Assembly: GCA_049323895.1 (NCBI GenBank)
Contig: JBMOKT010000026.1
Coordinates: 124,001-188,000 of the forward strand
DNA length: 64,000 bases
Direction: 5' to 3'
Source of the DNA: JBMOKT01 sp049323895
GTDB taxonomy: Bacteria > Bacillota > Peptococcia > Peptococcales > BICA1-8
In this document: positions 43,349-51,164 of the stretch, piece after piece
How the letters are laid out: every line of letters starts with the position of its first letter
Numbering within the stretch: position 1 is the stretch's first letter
The notes under the pieces: generated by a model
Seen by the model: the letters and a program-made list of their open reading frames with translations, nothing else
What the model was told of the DNA's origin: nothing
The model's database searches: none
Made by a program: the position numbers and the translations under genes

Positions 43349-46084
43349 TTGAAATTTAGCAGAATAATGTTTTTGAGTCTAGCAATTTTTTTGATTTTTG
43401 GAAATGGGATTGCTTGGACCCATGAAATAAAAGATAATACAAAAACAGGTAATGAAGATCTTATATTAAACTTTGTTGAGGGGAATTTTACATATTATTT
43501 TGGTGCTAAACCGGATATTTTACAAGCAATAAAAGTAATATCTTTACCAGAAAACGGGATCCTTAAGCTAGGTAGTAGTGTTGTAGAAATTTATCAGGAG
43601 ATACCAAGAGGTCAGCTTGGTAATTTAGCATTTTATCCCAATTTAAATTGGAATGGGTCAACAAGTTTTGATTGGCAAGGATCAGATGGCGGTAGTTTTA
43701 CCGATGAATCTGCAATTATGAATATTGTAATTCAGGCTGTTAATGACCAGCCAACTAATCCTGGACCATTTACATTACCGGCGGAGGGTGAGCAGTTTAA
43801 AGGGGGAGAGATTATCAGGGTAAGCTGGCAACCGTCCATTGACCCTGATGGTGATATTATTACGTACCAACTATACAGTAAAGGTGCAACTGATGTATGG
43901 GTTTTAGTTACAGGGGAATGCCAAAACAACTATTATGATTTTACACTGCCGCTATACAACAGAACTGATTTCAAATTTCGTGTTCGTGCATATGATGGGA
44001 AACTCGATACAGAGTATATAGAAAGTACTGTGTTTACTATAGATAGTGAGAATCCAACTACTCCTGTCATGCAACTAAAAAAGGAAGATGGTTCAGCATA
44101 CGACCAAGCGCAATGGGCGGCTGAAAATATTTCAGTAATTCTTTCCGGTGGCAGTGACAATCTTACCGGTGTAAGCAGGCAGTATAGGTTAAATGATGGA
44201 GAATGGACGACGGCGGATACGGCGGTAATTTCAGAAGAGGGAAACCATATCCTTTCCTATAGATCTATGGATGGTGCAGGTAATTACTCTGCTGTAAACA
44301 ATGTCACTTTAAGGATTGATAAAACCCCGCCCCAGGAATTTGAAGTAAGTGTAAATACCATTAGTAAAAATGAAATTAAAATTACCGGAACAACAACCGA
44401 CAGCTATGCTGGCTTAGAAAAAGCCAGTCCTTATGAGTTTTATTGCAGCGCTAATGGCTGGACCGGAGCAAAGGAGGAAACGGAACATACCTTCAACGGT
44501 TTAACTCCCAACACACCTTATGAATTTCAAATGAAAGCTTTTGACCAGCTTGGACAAGTAAGAACAACAAATATTTATACGGGTTATACCCTGGCTGATA
44601 TTCCTTTAATTAATTTTTTATCCAGAGAGAATAATAGTATTACTGGAGACATTAATTCTGGGGAAAATCCTGATGGTACTCTCTATTACTTGGAATATGG
44701 GTTAGATGAAAATTTTATTAATGGCGTAGAGATTATAAAAAATTGGTCTTCCGATACTAATTTTACAGTTGAGGATTTAAACCCAGAGAGCACCTATTAC
44801 TTTAGAGCAAAAGCAAAAAATGGAGATGGAGTAGAGACGGAATGGTCCTCTGTTGTTTCGGAAACTACAAAGCCCATTGAGGTTGAAAAGCCGACTTTAC
44901 CGGTTGAATCATCCCCCCGGGATGATAATGACTACCTGGATAATACTTTAGTCCAGGTGATAGACCCCCTGGGTGAGACCATGACAGGAGTTACATGGAA
45001 TAAGAATATCAATGAAAATAAAGAAAGCATCATAAATATTACCTTTTCCAATTTAAACTTAAGCCATATTAAGAATATGTTTAATAAAAGTATAAGAATT
45101 AATATATTAGAAGATGCACAAGAACAAAATGTAATAATTCCTATTCAGATTTGGGAGCAGATGGGACAGGCAGAAATTGAATTAATTTTAACTAACCCTG
45201 AGTTAACATTGCATATACCAACAAATAAAAGGCAAGGTATAGCCAATTATGGACAAAGTGAAATAATGTTTAAAATAAGGGAAGCTGTGAGACCGATAAA
45301 CTTAAATAATAAAGAGGGTGAAAATTTTAATTTTGTTGCCAGTTTGCCTGATATTACTGTTCTTGGAACGCAAGACGGAAAGTATTTTATGATGGAAAAT
45401 GCGGCAGATAATCTATTCATAAAGGTTTCTTTAGATTTAAATAGCTGGCGGGAGTTTTCTAACCCCAGATATTTAAATATCTATAGATATGAGGAAGAAT
45501 CAGAAAATTGGATATATGTAAGAACAAGGCTAGATATAGACAAAAACGAAATTTCAGCTCTGTTAAAGGACCTAGGCAGCCATGTCATTGCAGAATTTCA
45601 TAAAGATTTTTCGGATTTATCAGGGCATTGGGCGGAAGAAGAAATTGAGTACCTAGCAGGTAAATATCTAGTGGCAGGCATAAGTGAAAAAGATTTTGCA
45701 CCTGATAAGGCCTTTACCAGGGCTGAATTAGCAGTACTCCTTGTCAGAATACTTGAACTGGAAGGAAATCAAATTATAGAACAGGATCTTAAAGATATTT
45801 CTCCTGAAGACTGGTTTTATGAAGGTGTCAATGCTGTAGCCAGCTTAGGTATCATGGAGGGAGTAACAGATAACAGTTTTGACCCTGGAAAAAATATGAC
45901 CTCTACAGAATTAAATGACATTTTAATAAATGCAGCGATAAAAATGGGTAAGATCAATCCTTTAGACATAGCGCAAGTTAAAGAAGATATTTATATGAGG
46001 AGTAGTACTTTCTATGGAGATGATGTAAGCAGGGCTCAAGGTATATTAATGTTAAAATACTTTTTAGATTTAATAGGAATATAA
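43349..46084 (+). CDS. Secreted multidomain protein with fibronectin III and SLH domains
   Basis: About 911 residues. The start is uncertain: TTG at 43349 or 43346, after AAGGGGTGG. A signal peptide (FSRIMFLSLAIFLIFGNGIAW) is followed by an early Ig/cadherin-like part. Two to three fibronectin-III-like or bacterial Ig domains come next (PTTPVMQLKKEDG..., the LTPNTPYEFQMKAFDQ and LNPESTYYFRAKA segments), then a linker. At least two C-terminal SLH domains are seen (DLSGHWAEEEIEYLAGK and DISPEDWFYEGVNAVASLG). SLH domains anchor proteins to pyruvylated cell-wall polymer. It is probably a surface structural or adhesive protein. Catalytic motifs are absent. Confidence 0.85.
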   Translation: MKFSRIMFLSLAIFLIFGNGIAWTHEIKDNTKTGNEDLILNFVEGNFTYYFGAKPDILQAIKVISLPENGILKLGSSVVEIYQEIPRGQLGNLAFYPNLNWNGSTSFDWQGSDGGSFTDESAIMNIVIQAVNDQPTNPGPFTLPAEGEQFKGGEIIRVSWQPSIDPDGDIITYQLYSKGATDVWVLVTGECQNNYYDFTLPLYNRTDFKFRVRAYDGKLDTEYIESTVFTIDSENPTTPVMQLKKEDGSAYDQAQWAAENISVILSGGSDNLTGVSRQYRLNDGEWTTADTAVISEEGNHILSYRSMDGAGNYSAVNNVTLRIDKTPPQEFEVSVNTISKNEIKITGTTTDSYAGLEKASPYEFYCSANGWTGAKEETEHTFNGLTPNTPYEFQMKAFDQLGQVRTTNIYTGYTLADIPLINFLSRENNSITGDINSGENPDGTLYYLEYGLDENFINGVEIIKNWSSDTNFTVEDLNPESTYYFRAKAKNGDGVETEWSSVVSETTKPIEVEKPTLPVESSPRDDNDYLDNTLVQVIDPLGETMTGVTWNKNINENKESIINITFSNLNLSHIKNMFNKSIRINILEDAQEQNVIIPIQIWEQMGQAEIELILTNPELTLHIPTNKRQGIANYGQSEIMFKIREAVRPINLNNKEGENFNFVASLPDITVLGTQDGKYFMMENAADNLFIKVSLDLNSWREFSNPRYLNIYRYEEESENWIYVRTRLDIDKNEISALLKDLGSHVIAEFHKDFSDLSGHWAEEEIEYLAGKYLVAGISEKDFAPDKAFTRAELAVLLVRILELEGNQIIEQDLKDISPEDWFYEGVNAVASLGIMEGVTDNSFDPGKNMTSTELNDILINAAIKMGKINPLDIAQVKEDIYMRSSTFYGDDVSRAQGILMLKYFLDLIGI

Positions 46085-46157
46085 AAATACGCTATTTTAC
46101 ATATATAGCCTTTTGACAAGAGAGAAAAAACATAGTATTATTTAGTTTAGGCTATGT

Positions 46158-46234
46158 GCGCCCGTAGCTCAGGAGGACAGAGCAACGGTTTCCTAAACCG
46201 TGTGCCAGGGGTTCGAGTCCCTTCGGGCGCGCCA
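46158..46234 (+). tRNA. tRNA-Arg (anticodon CCT)
   Basis: The acceptor GCGCCCG pairs with CGGGCGC. The anticodon CCT is in ACGGTTTCCTAAACCGT. The T loop GGGTTCGAGTCCC and CCA are encoded. Confidence 0.95.
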
Positions 46235-46256
46235 TTTTTATTTGGAGGCAGAAATC

Positions 46257-46715
46257 ATGCTCTCCCATGAAGACTACATGCAAGAAGCCCTTCAGGAAGC
46301 AAAAAAAGCTTTTAATGAAAACGAAGTTCCTATTGGTGCGGTTGTTGTTAGAGATGGAAAGATAATAGGTCGCGGGCGCAATCAGAGAGAAACCTTAAAT
46401 GACCCTACTGCCCATGCAGAAATACTGGCTCTTCGTGATGCCGGCAGCAATCTTGGCAGCTGGCGTCTGACAGGTACTGTTTTATATGTAACCATTGAAC
46501 CCTGTCCTATGTGTGCAGGTGCCCTGATAAACAGCAGGATAGATACTGTTGTCTATGGAGCCGACGAGCCAAAATTTGGTTCGGCAGGCAGTCAATTAAA
46601 TCTTCTCCAGTATCCCGGCTTTAACCACCAGGTCAAAATAATCGGACCTGTATTAGAAGATGAGTGCAAAGCGATAATGAAAGACTTCTTTCAAAAATTA
46701 AGAAGTAACAAATAA
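46257..46715 (+). CDS. tadA: tRNA adenosine-34 deaminase TadA
   Basis: 152 residues from the ATG at 46257, preceded by TTGGAGG. A longer in-frame start would lie inside the tRNA gene. The zinc and catalytic motifs are PTAHAEILAL and EPCPMCAGAL. It converts A34 to inosine in tRNA-Arg(ACG), and that substrate tRNA is coded 3 kb upstream. In many Firmicutes tadA is followed by the SRP RNA and dnaX. Here that order is interrupted by a tRNA-Ser remnant, tRNA-Ser(CGA) and an integrated island. Confidence 0.96.
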   Translation: MLSHEDYMQEALQEAKKAFNENEVPIGAVVVRDGKIIGRGRNQRETLNDPTAHAEILALRDAGSNLGSWRLTGTVLYVTIEPCPMCAGALINSRIDTVVYGADEPKFGSAGSQLNLLQYPGFNHQVKIIGPVLEDECKAIMKDFFQKLRSNK

Positions 46716-46876
46716 TTCATACTAGACACCAGACCTTCATGCAAAACTTGCACCTAGACCCGATGAAAATTGCATGCAAGTTGCAAAGTCCTTATCCGTG
46801 TCTATCCTTATGGTCCGAAGGACCCCGTGGTTTCAAACTATCTCAGGATAGCAACCAGTCACTAGAAACTTAATAT

Positions 46877-46998
46877 GGAGAGATGGCCGAGTCCGGTTTA
46901 AGGCGCACGACTCGAAATGTGTGGAGCTTTGTGGAAACCATGTAGCCGAAAACCTTGATTTTATGGGGTTTTCCAAACCTTCGAAGTTCGAATTGGGA
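46877..46998 (+). pseudogene. Degenerate tRNA-Ser(CGA) remnant
   Basis: GGAGAGATGGCCGAGT and the following D-arm, then CGCACGACTCGAAAT, match a tRNA-Ser with anticodon CGA. One base appears missing from the 3' side of the anticodon stem. The variable arm and T arm have decayed and no matching acceptor end is found. Extent on the 3' side is approximate. Confidence 0.6.
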
Positions 46999-47057
46999 TA
47001 GGTTTTTGAGCTGTTCTATCCAAGTTCTATCCGAGGTACTCAAACAAGTTTATATTC

Positions 47058-47147
47058 GGAGAGTTGTCCGAGCGGCTTAAGGAGCTGGTCTCGAAAACCA
47101 GTGTACATGTAAATGTACCCAGGGTTCAAATCCCTGACTCTCCGCCA
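47058..47147 (+). tRNA. tRNA-Ser (anticodon CGA), integration site
   Basis: The acceptor GGAGAGT pairs with ACTCTCC. The anticodon CGA is in CTGGTCTCGAAAACCAG. The variable arm (GTACAT/ATGTAC) and T loop GGTTCAAATCC are intact and CCA is encoded. An integrase gene starts 18 bases after it and points toward it, the normal layout of a tRNA-targeted element. Confidence 0.95.
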
Positions 47148-47164
47148 TCATGGGGCTGTTAATT

Positions 47165-48502
47165 TTAAAGATTAGCAGTCCCTGCCATTTTAAGCGGCAA
47201 AGATTTCTGAATGATCTTGGCCGTTTTTTTCTTGGATTGGTATTCCAGATGGCCATAGGTATTGACCGTTGTCCGGATGTCGCTATGACCAACCCAATCT
47301 CTGATACGCTCCATAGGCACTTCATTGGCCATCATCAATCCTACGCACGAATGTCGAAGGTCATGGAACCTGACATGCGGCAATCCGGCTTTCTTGAGTA
47401 ACTCCCGGTGCCTGTTGGTTATGTAACCCGGGTCGATGATTTCCCCCAAAGGATGGACGCAAAGATATCCAAGCCATTCGTTGCTGTATGAACTGCCACA
47501 AAGCTTCCTCAGTTCCTTGTTCTCAGCTATTTTTGCTTTTATCCTTTCCTCTACATAAGGAATCAAGGGATAAGTGCGGTTGCTTAAATCCGTTTTGAGC
47601 TTATCGGAAGGGATATATATCTTTTGCTTATCGATCACTGCTGTCGTTACAGTGTGATTAGCCCGAAAGAATTTGTGCTGAAAATCAAATTGCGATTCCC
47701 TGGTGCCAACACACTCACTGCGTCGCATCCCATAAAAGCCGCCGAGCAATATAGGGATTTCAATAATATCTCCGACAATAAATTCGAGATAATACTGCAT
47801 CTGTTCAGCATTGAGCGTCGCCGCATTATATTTCTCGATTTTGTGTAAGGTGATTGCGCTGTTTGGATTCACACTGATCATCTTTTTGCTGACGGCATAA
47901 TTCAATACTTGGTTGATAACAGTGTAATCCTTGGCAACTGTAGCCTTCTTCTTGCCGTGTTTCAGCCGATAAGCGTAATGTCCCTTGAGCAGATCGGGCG
48001 TAATTTCTTGGACAGTGCATCCATAAGCCTTGAATGTCGGATACAGGTTTTGCTTTATGTTATCTGCATATCCGGCCCAGGTATTGAGCTTGATCGTTCT
48101 GTCGAAATTAAAATCTTCACCCACCACAATGTTATCCGGGTGTCTGAATGCCAACCATTCATTTAATAAATCCGCGAACAAGGGATTTGCGGAATGGTTT
48201 TCATCGGAATCATCATGAGTAATGCTCTTTTCAGGCACTTCATGCGCAAACGTCTTATCCGCCACACCATTTTTCAGGTCAAGCGAATATTGGATTCTGG
48301 TTGATAAGCATTTGCTTTCGGCTTCTGCTTCATTTTCCTCAATTGCAGAAAGCCCTGTTGAAATCCAAAGAGGCTTGCGCTTACCGTTCTGATCCTTTCG
48401 ATTGAGAACGATGTAATAATATCCTTTCTTTGGTGTTATGAAGCCTCCAATCAATTCATCTTCGGTCAATCTGACCATTTTCAGCATTTGAGTGAGTTCC
48501 AT
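47165..48502 (-). CDS. Tyrosine-type site-specific integrase
   Basis: 445 residues. The N-terminal arm-binding and SAM-like domains are at about 1-220 (a core-binding helical region around NTWAGYADNIKQNLYPTF). The catalytic domain shows the first arginine in GFYGMRRSEC, then HDLRH (H380, R383), H406 in VGHSDI and the nucleophile Y416 in NTYGHL. The active site is therefore complete. Its 3' end abuts tRNA-Ser(CGA), which is the likely attB. The protein is longer than minimal phage integrases and resembles those of Firmicute integrative elements. Confidence 0.95.
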   Translation of the reverse strand: MELTQMLKMVRLTEDELIGGFITPKKGYYYIVLNRKDQNGKRKPLWISTGLSAIEENEAEAESKCLSTRIQYSLDLKNGVADKTFAHEVPEKSITHDDSDENHSANPLFADLLNEWLAFRHPDNIVVGEDFNFDRTIKLNTWAGYADNIKQNLYPTFKAYGCTVQEITPDLLKGHYAYRLKHGKKKATVAKDYTVINQVLNYAVSKKMISVNPNSAITLHKIEKYNAATLNAEQMQYYLEFIVGDIIEIPILLGGFYGMRRSECVGTRESQFDFQHKFFRANHTVTTAVIDKQKIYIPSDKLKTDLSNRTYPLIPYVEERIKAKIAENKELRKLCGSSYSNEWLGYLCVHPLGEIIDPGYITNRHRELLKKAGLPHVRFHDLRHSCVGLMMANEVPMERIRDWVGHSDIRTTVNTYGHLEYQSKKKTAKIIQKSLPLKMAGTANL

Positions 48503-48596
48503 ATGATTCCTCCTTTCGAATTATTCACTCACCTGCCGTTGACATGATGAGTGTATCACAATAAAAAAGGCTCGTAAAATGTACAAATATCATTTT

Positions 48597-48830
48597 TTAT
48601 TGGCTGTCGCTGCTTGTACCTATTCTCAGATAGCTAAATAAAAAAGGCTTGGGGATTTTATATGCCCGCCCAACCTTTAAACATTCAATCTTATTTTCTT
48701 GTATCAAACCGTATCCTGTTTTTAGGCTAATGCCAAGAATTTCACACATTTGCTTTATATCAAGCACATCGGGATAGCCCTTTAGCATGATACGGTAGGC
48801 TTTTTCTTGGGATAATTTTTCATTAGCCAT
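48597..48830 (-). CDS. Excisionase-like helix-turn-helix protein
   Basis: 77 residues. The helix-turn-helix core DIKQMCEILGISLKTGYGLIQENKIECLKVGRAYKIPK matches the excisionase/MerR-like winged HTH (helix_turn_helix_17 type). The position directly upstream of the integrase gene in the same direction is the standard xis place, so a role in directing excision is likely. It has an AGGAGGC ribosome-binding site and a long structured leader (48840-49360). Confidence 0.8.
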   Translation of the reverse strand: MANEKLSQEKAYRIMLKGYPDVLDIKQMCEILGISLKTGYGLIQENKIECLKVGRAYKIPKPFLFSYLRIGTSSDSQ

Positions 48831-49368
48831 AGTAAGCCTCCTTCTCGTTTTTAATTACGCGCTACTTTCTATTTTTGATTCGCGAAGCAGGAGATGCGCC
48901 TTAGTTTGGACGTGCATATATACTCACTTGGATAGGCGCACCCCTACTCGCGTTTCTGTTTTGGTTTTATTACTTATGGCTTTATCCGGCAGACGGCGGT
49001 TGACCGTCTTCATAGGAATCTTACCTCTCCCAGGTTCTCTGCAAGCCGCCCCCATTGCGTGATCCCGCTAAGCGGGGCTGTGGCTGGACGGAAGTATCAT
49101 TATCCCTCCGTATGTGTCGCCGCCTTAAATGTAACCAGCATTTATTTACTGCATGGGTATTGACCGCTCGCACCCTTACCTTTATTCACTCCTCAATGGT
49201 GTGGATATTGGGACTGTGGTCTTGGCGTACCTGCAATCTGGCTTTCCTTCACAAGGACATACGGGGAATGTACCGGATAAAAAACCTATTCAGTTATCAA
49301 GGTTCAATTGAGGGGGTAGATGTATCCCTCTATCAATCAGCAGATTTTTAGGGCGATTTCGCAGGGGG
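48831..49368. other. Structured gene-free interval upstream of the xis-like gene
   Basis: About 540 bases, richer in G+C than its surroundings, with short perfect stems. Examples are AGACGG/CCGTCT (48991-49009) and CCCGCT/AGCGGG (about 49064-49078). A 98-codon plus-strand frame (49055-49351) has Arg/Trp/Ser-rich sequence without a recognisable domain, and I do not call it a gene. A regulatory leader or a transfer-origin-like region is possible. Confidence 0.45.
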
Positions 49369-49791
49369 TTAGAAAAAAATTTTTATAAATTTTTCTATGT
49401 TCTTTAATCCGCGATTAATCGAGTCCCTAATAGTGCTTTCTCCAACTCCTTCAATCCGTGCAATTTGTGCTTTGCTCATATTCAAAAAGAAATAGGCATA
49501 AACACGCTTCGCCTGTTTTTCCGGTAGACTGTTGATAGCGGCATATAATTCCTGATTGCTCAGCTTTCTTTCATAGATTTCATGCGGCGATAAAACCAGC
49601 AAGATGATATCCTTTTCAATACCGTCGCCAGCATCAAGGGAATAATATGCTTTGTAGACACGCCTACGCTCGAAGTCTGCATGTTCCTTTCGATTAAACA
49701 GTTTAAATAGTTCCGCAATTTCATCTGTTACTTCAATGAAAAAGTCGGATTTATAGAACGGGTAGTAATCCCGTAAATTGATTCTTTTCAT
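49369..49791 (-). CDS. Sigma-70-like region 4 protein of the island
   Basis: 140 residues from the ATG at 49791 (GGAGG nine bases upstream). The frame is open further upstream, but that part includes terminators and is rejected. The N-terminal half starts KRINLRDYYPFYKSDFFIEVTDEIAELFKLFNRKEHADFERRRVYKAYYS, as in sigma-like proteins of Clostridial conjugative elements. The C-terminal half has the sigma region 4 HTH (LPEKQAKRVYAYFFLNMSKAQIARIEGVGESTIRDSINRGLKNIEKF). It probably controls island genes. The exact promoter target is unknown. Confidence 0.82.
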   Translation of the reverse strand: MKRINLRDYYPFYKSDFFIEVTDEIAELFKLFNRKEHADFERRRVYKAYYSLDAGDGIEKDIILLVLSPHEIYERKLSNQELYAAINSLPEKQAKRVYAYFFLNMSKAQIARIEGVGESTIRDSINRGLKNIEKFIKIFF

Positions 49792-49975
49792 ATATGAACC
49801 CTCCGTTTTGATTTTTTTAGTAAAGAAAAACCAAAACAGAGGAGGAGAGCGGCACCCGGACGAATATCTTAAAAAAGCAAAAAAGCAGAGCTTGTCCACT
49901 ATAAAAGATTGAATAAAAATGGATGAGTTCTTTCGACATACTAAAAGTCGTAAAAACAAATATTTTGTCAATAAG

Positions 49976-50010
49976 AAAACCGCAATTCGCTTATTGCAAA
50001 TTGCGGTTTT
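49976..50010 (-). terminator. Terminator-like hairpin upstream of the sigma-like gene
   Basis: A 12-bp perfect stem AAAACCGCAATT/AATTGCGGTTTT with an 11-base loop, ending in TTTT on the minus strand. It lies between the riboswitch and the sigma-like gene. Confidence 0.65.
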
Positions 50011-50319
50011 CCGGGTTATACGGCATGTATTGGATTGTAGTATAATTGAATTTCGTATTCTATTCCATAAGTGTAGAAGGTAAATGTTCACGTTGGAGAA
50101 GCTGGCATCGGCATCAATATGGCATCTATAACCCTTTATATCAACTATTTTAGCTTTTTTAACACGCATTCATTTTTCATTTGTCAGACCTCACTTACCT
50201 AAAATGAAAAACAATAGCTACATCATCCATATAGCTGTTAGATTTTGCCGAAAAAAGTAAGTAGCCTTGCTATTCAAAATGTCACAAATTTCACCAGTAT
50301 AGTCGTTGTCCCTTTACTC

Positions 50320-50356
50320 AAAAAAACAAAAACCTGCCAATAAGAAAGGGCAGGTT
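50320..50356 (-). terminator. Terminator linked to the c-di-GMP riboswitch
   Basis: An 8-bp stem AACCTGCC/GGCAGGTT with a 10-base loop (50331-50356) followed on the minus strand by a T-rich tail. The same GGCAGG sequence occurs in the aptamer, so alternative pairing is possible. Confidence 0.8.
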
Positions 50357-50359
50357 ATG

Positions 50360-50456
50360 CGCATAGTATAATGCGGTAGCCAGGCTATCATAGTGCAAAG
50401 GCACCTTAGACCCTATGGCTTTGCGTCCCTGCCTTTTGGCAGGTTTGCCCTTATCG
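50360..50456 (-). promoter_or_regulatory. Cyclic di-GMP-I (GEMM) riboswitch aptamer
   Basis: Minus-strand sequence contains the hallmark blocks AGGGCAAACC, a short hairpin, GGGACGCAAAGCC, GGTCTAAGGTGCC, TTTGCACTAT and TAGCCTGGCTACCG in the order of the GEMM-I family. A terminator follows within 10 bases, so control by transcription attenuation is likely. The next minus-strand gene is the sigma-like gene about 530 bases on, beyond a second terminator. Confidence 0.9.
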
Positions 50457-50850
50457 CTATTCATTTTGTAAAATAATTCACAAAAGTTTTAAATTAAGTA
50501 AAAGTAAGTTTTGATTTATTTATTATACATTATTTAGACGGCAAAAATTGTAAAAAGTTCCAATTTGCTATTCTAATTTTGTAGATAGCCAATACACAAA
50601 TAATACTGTTGGTTTTCTTAGTCGATTCATAATCCTTTGTGACAGTCGTAAGATGGGGATCAGACCAAAAGCCGCAGCCTCTTGAAATCTACAGGTGAAA
50701 AAAGAAGTATAATAAAGGCCTATAAGAAACTAAGTTTTTACCAAATAAGAAACACTTGAACTATTTGTGCGTTTTGTATTGATTTATGACGTTATAACGA
50801 ATAAAATAAGTAAAGTAGACTGTTAAATTTTACAGGTGGGATGTTGAGTG

Positions 50851-51033
50851 ATGGATTACATTACAGCCCAAGAGGCTGCAAAAAAATGGAATATTTCAGT
50901 GCGTAGAGCTCAACTTCTATGCGCTGAAGGTCGAATTGCAGGAGCTATAAAACATGCATCTGTGTGGTTTATTCCCCAAAATGCTGAAAAGCCTGCTGAC
51001 GGAAGAGCAGGGCGAAAGTCACCAAGAAAGAAA
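50851..51033 (+). CDS. Small helix-turn-helix protein upstream of the RM genes
   Basis: 61 residues, from the ATG at 50851 (a GTG one codon earlier is also in frame). The HTH is DYITAQEAAKKWNISVRRAQLLCAEGRIAGAIKHASVWFIPQNAEKP, a MerR/excisionase-type fold with a basic tail (GRAGRKSPRKK). Small proteins of this kind are common in Firmicute accessory regions and often precede restriction-modification genes. Possible roles are a transcriptional controller or an excisionase-like factor. It lies 130 bases before the mod gene. Confidence 0.7.
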
Positions 51034-51164
51034 TGATATTAGGGATCGATTTATTTTGCGGAGATTGAAGCATGTATGGTTAAATTAACAGCGAGGACTT
51101 GTTTCTAACACGTGGTTAACAAGCCAAGAGAAGACAATGAAATAAATTTGGGAGGATTATCTAA

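Noticed and set aside
46200..46256. Upstream start for TadA
   Set aside because: It lies inside the tRNA-Arg(CCT) gene.
46716..46876. SRP RNA gene (ffs) after tadA
   Set aside because: The expected position is right, but the conserved core sequence of helix 8 is not present.
49055..49351. 98-codon plus-strand frame upstream of the sigma-like gene
   Set aside because: Arg/Trp/Ser-rich composition without a domain, no good ribosome-binding site, and overlap with several stable stems. Better explained as a structured leader.
49792..50169. N-terminal extension of the sigma-like protein
   Set aside because: The extension passes through a 12-bp terminator hairpin and has unlikely composition. 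The ATG at 49791 has a proper ribosome-binding site.
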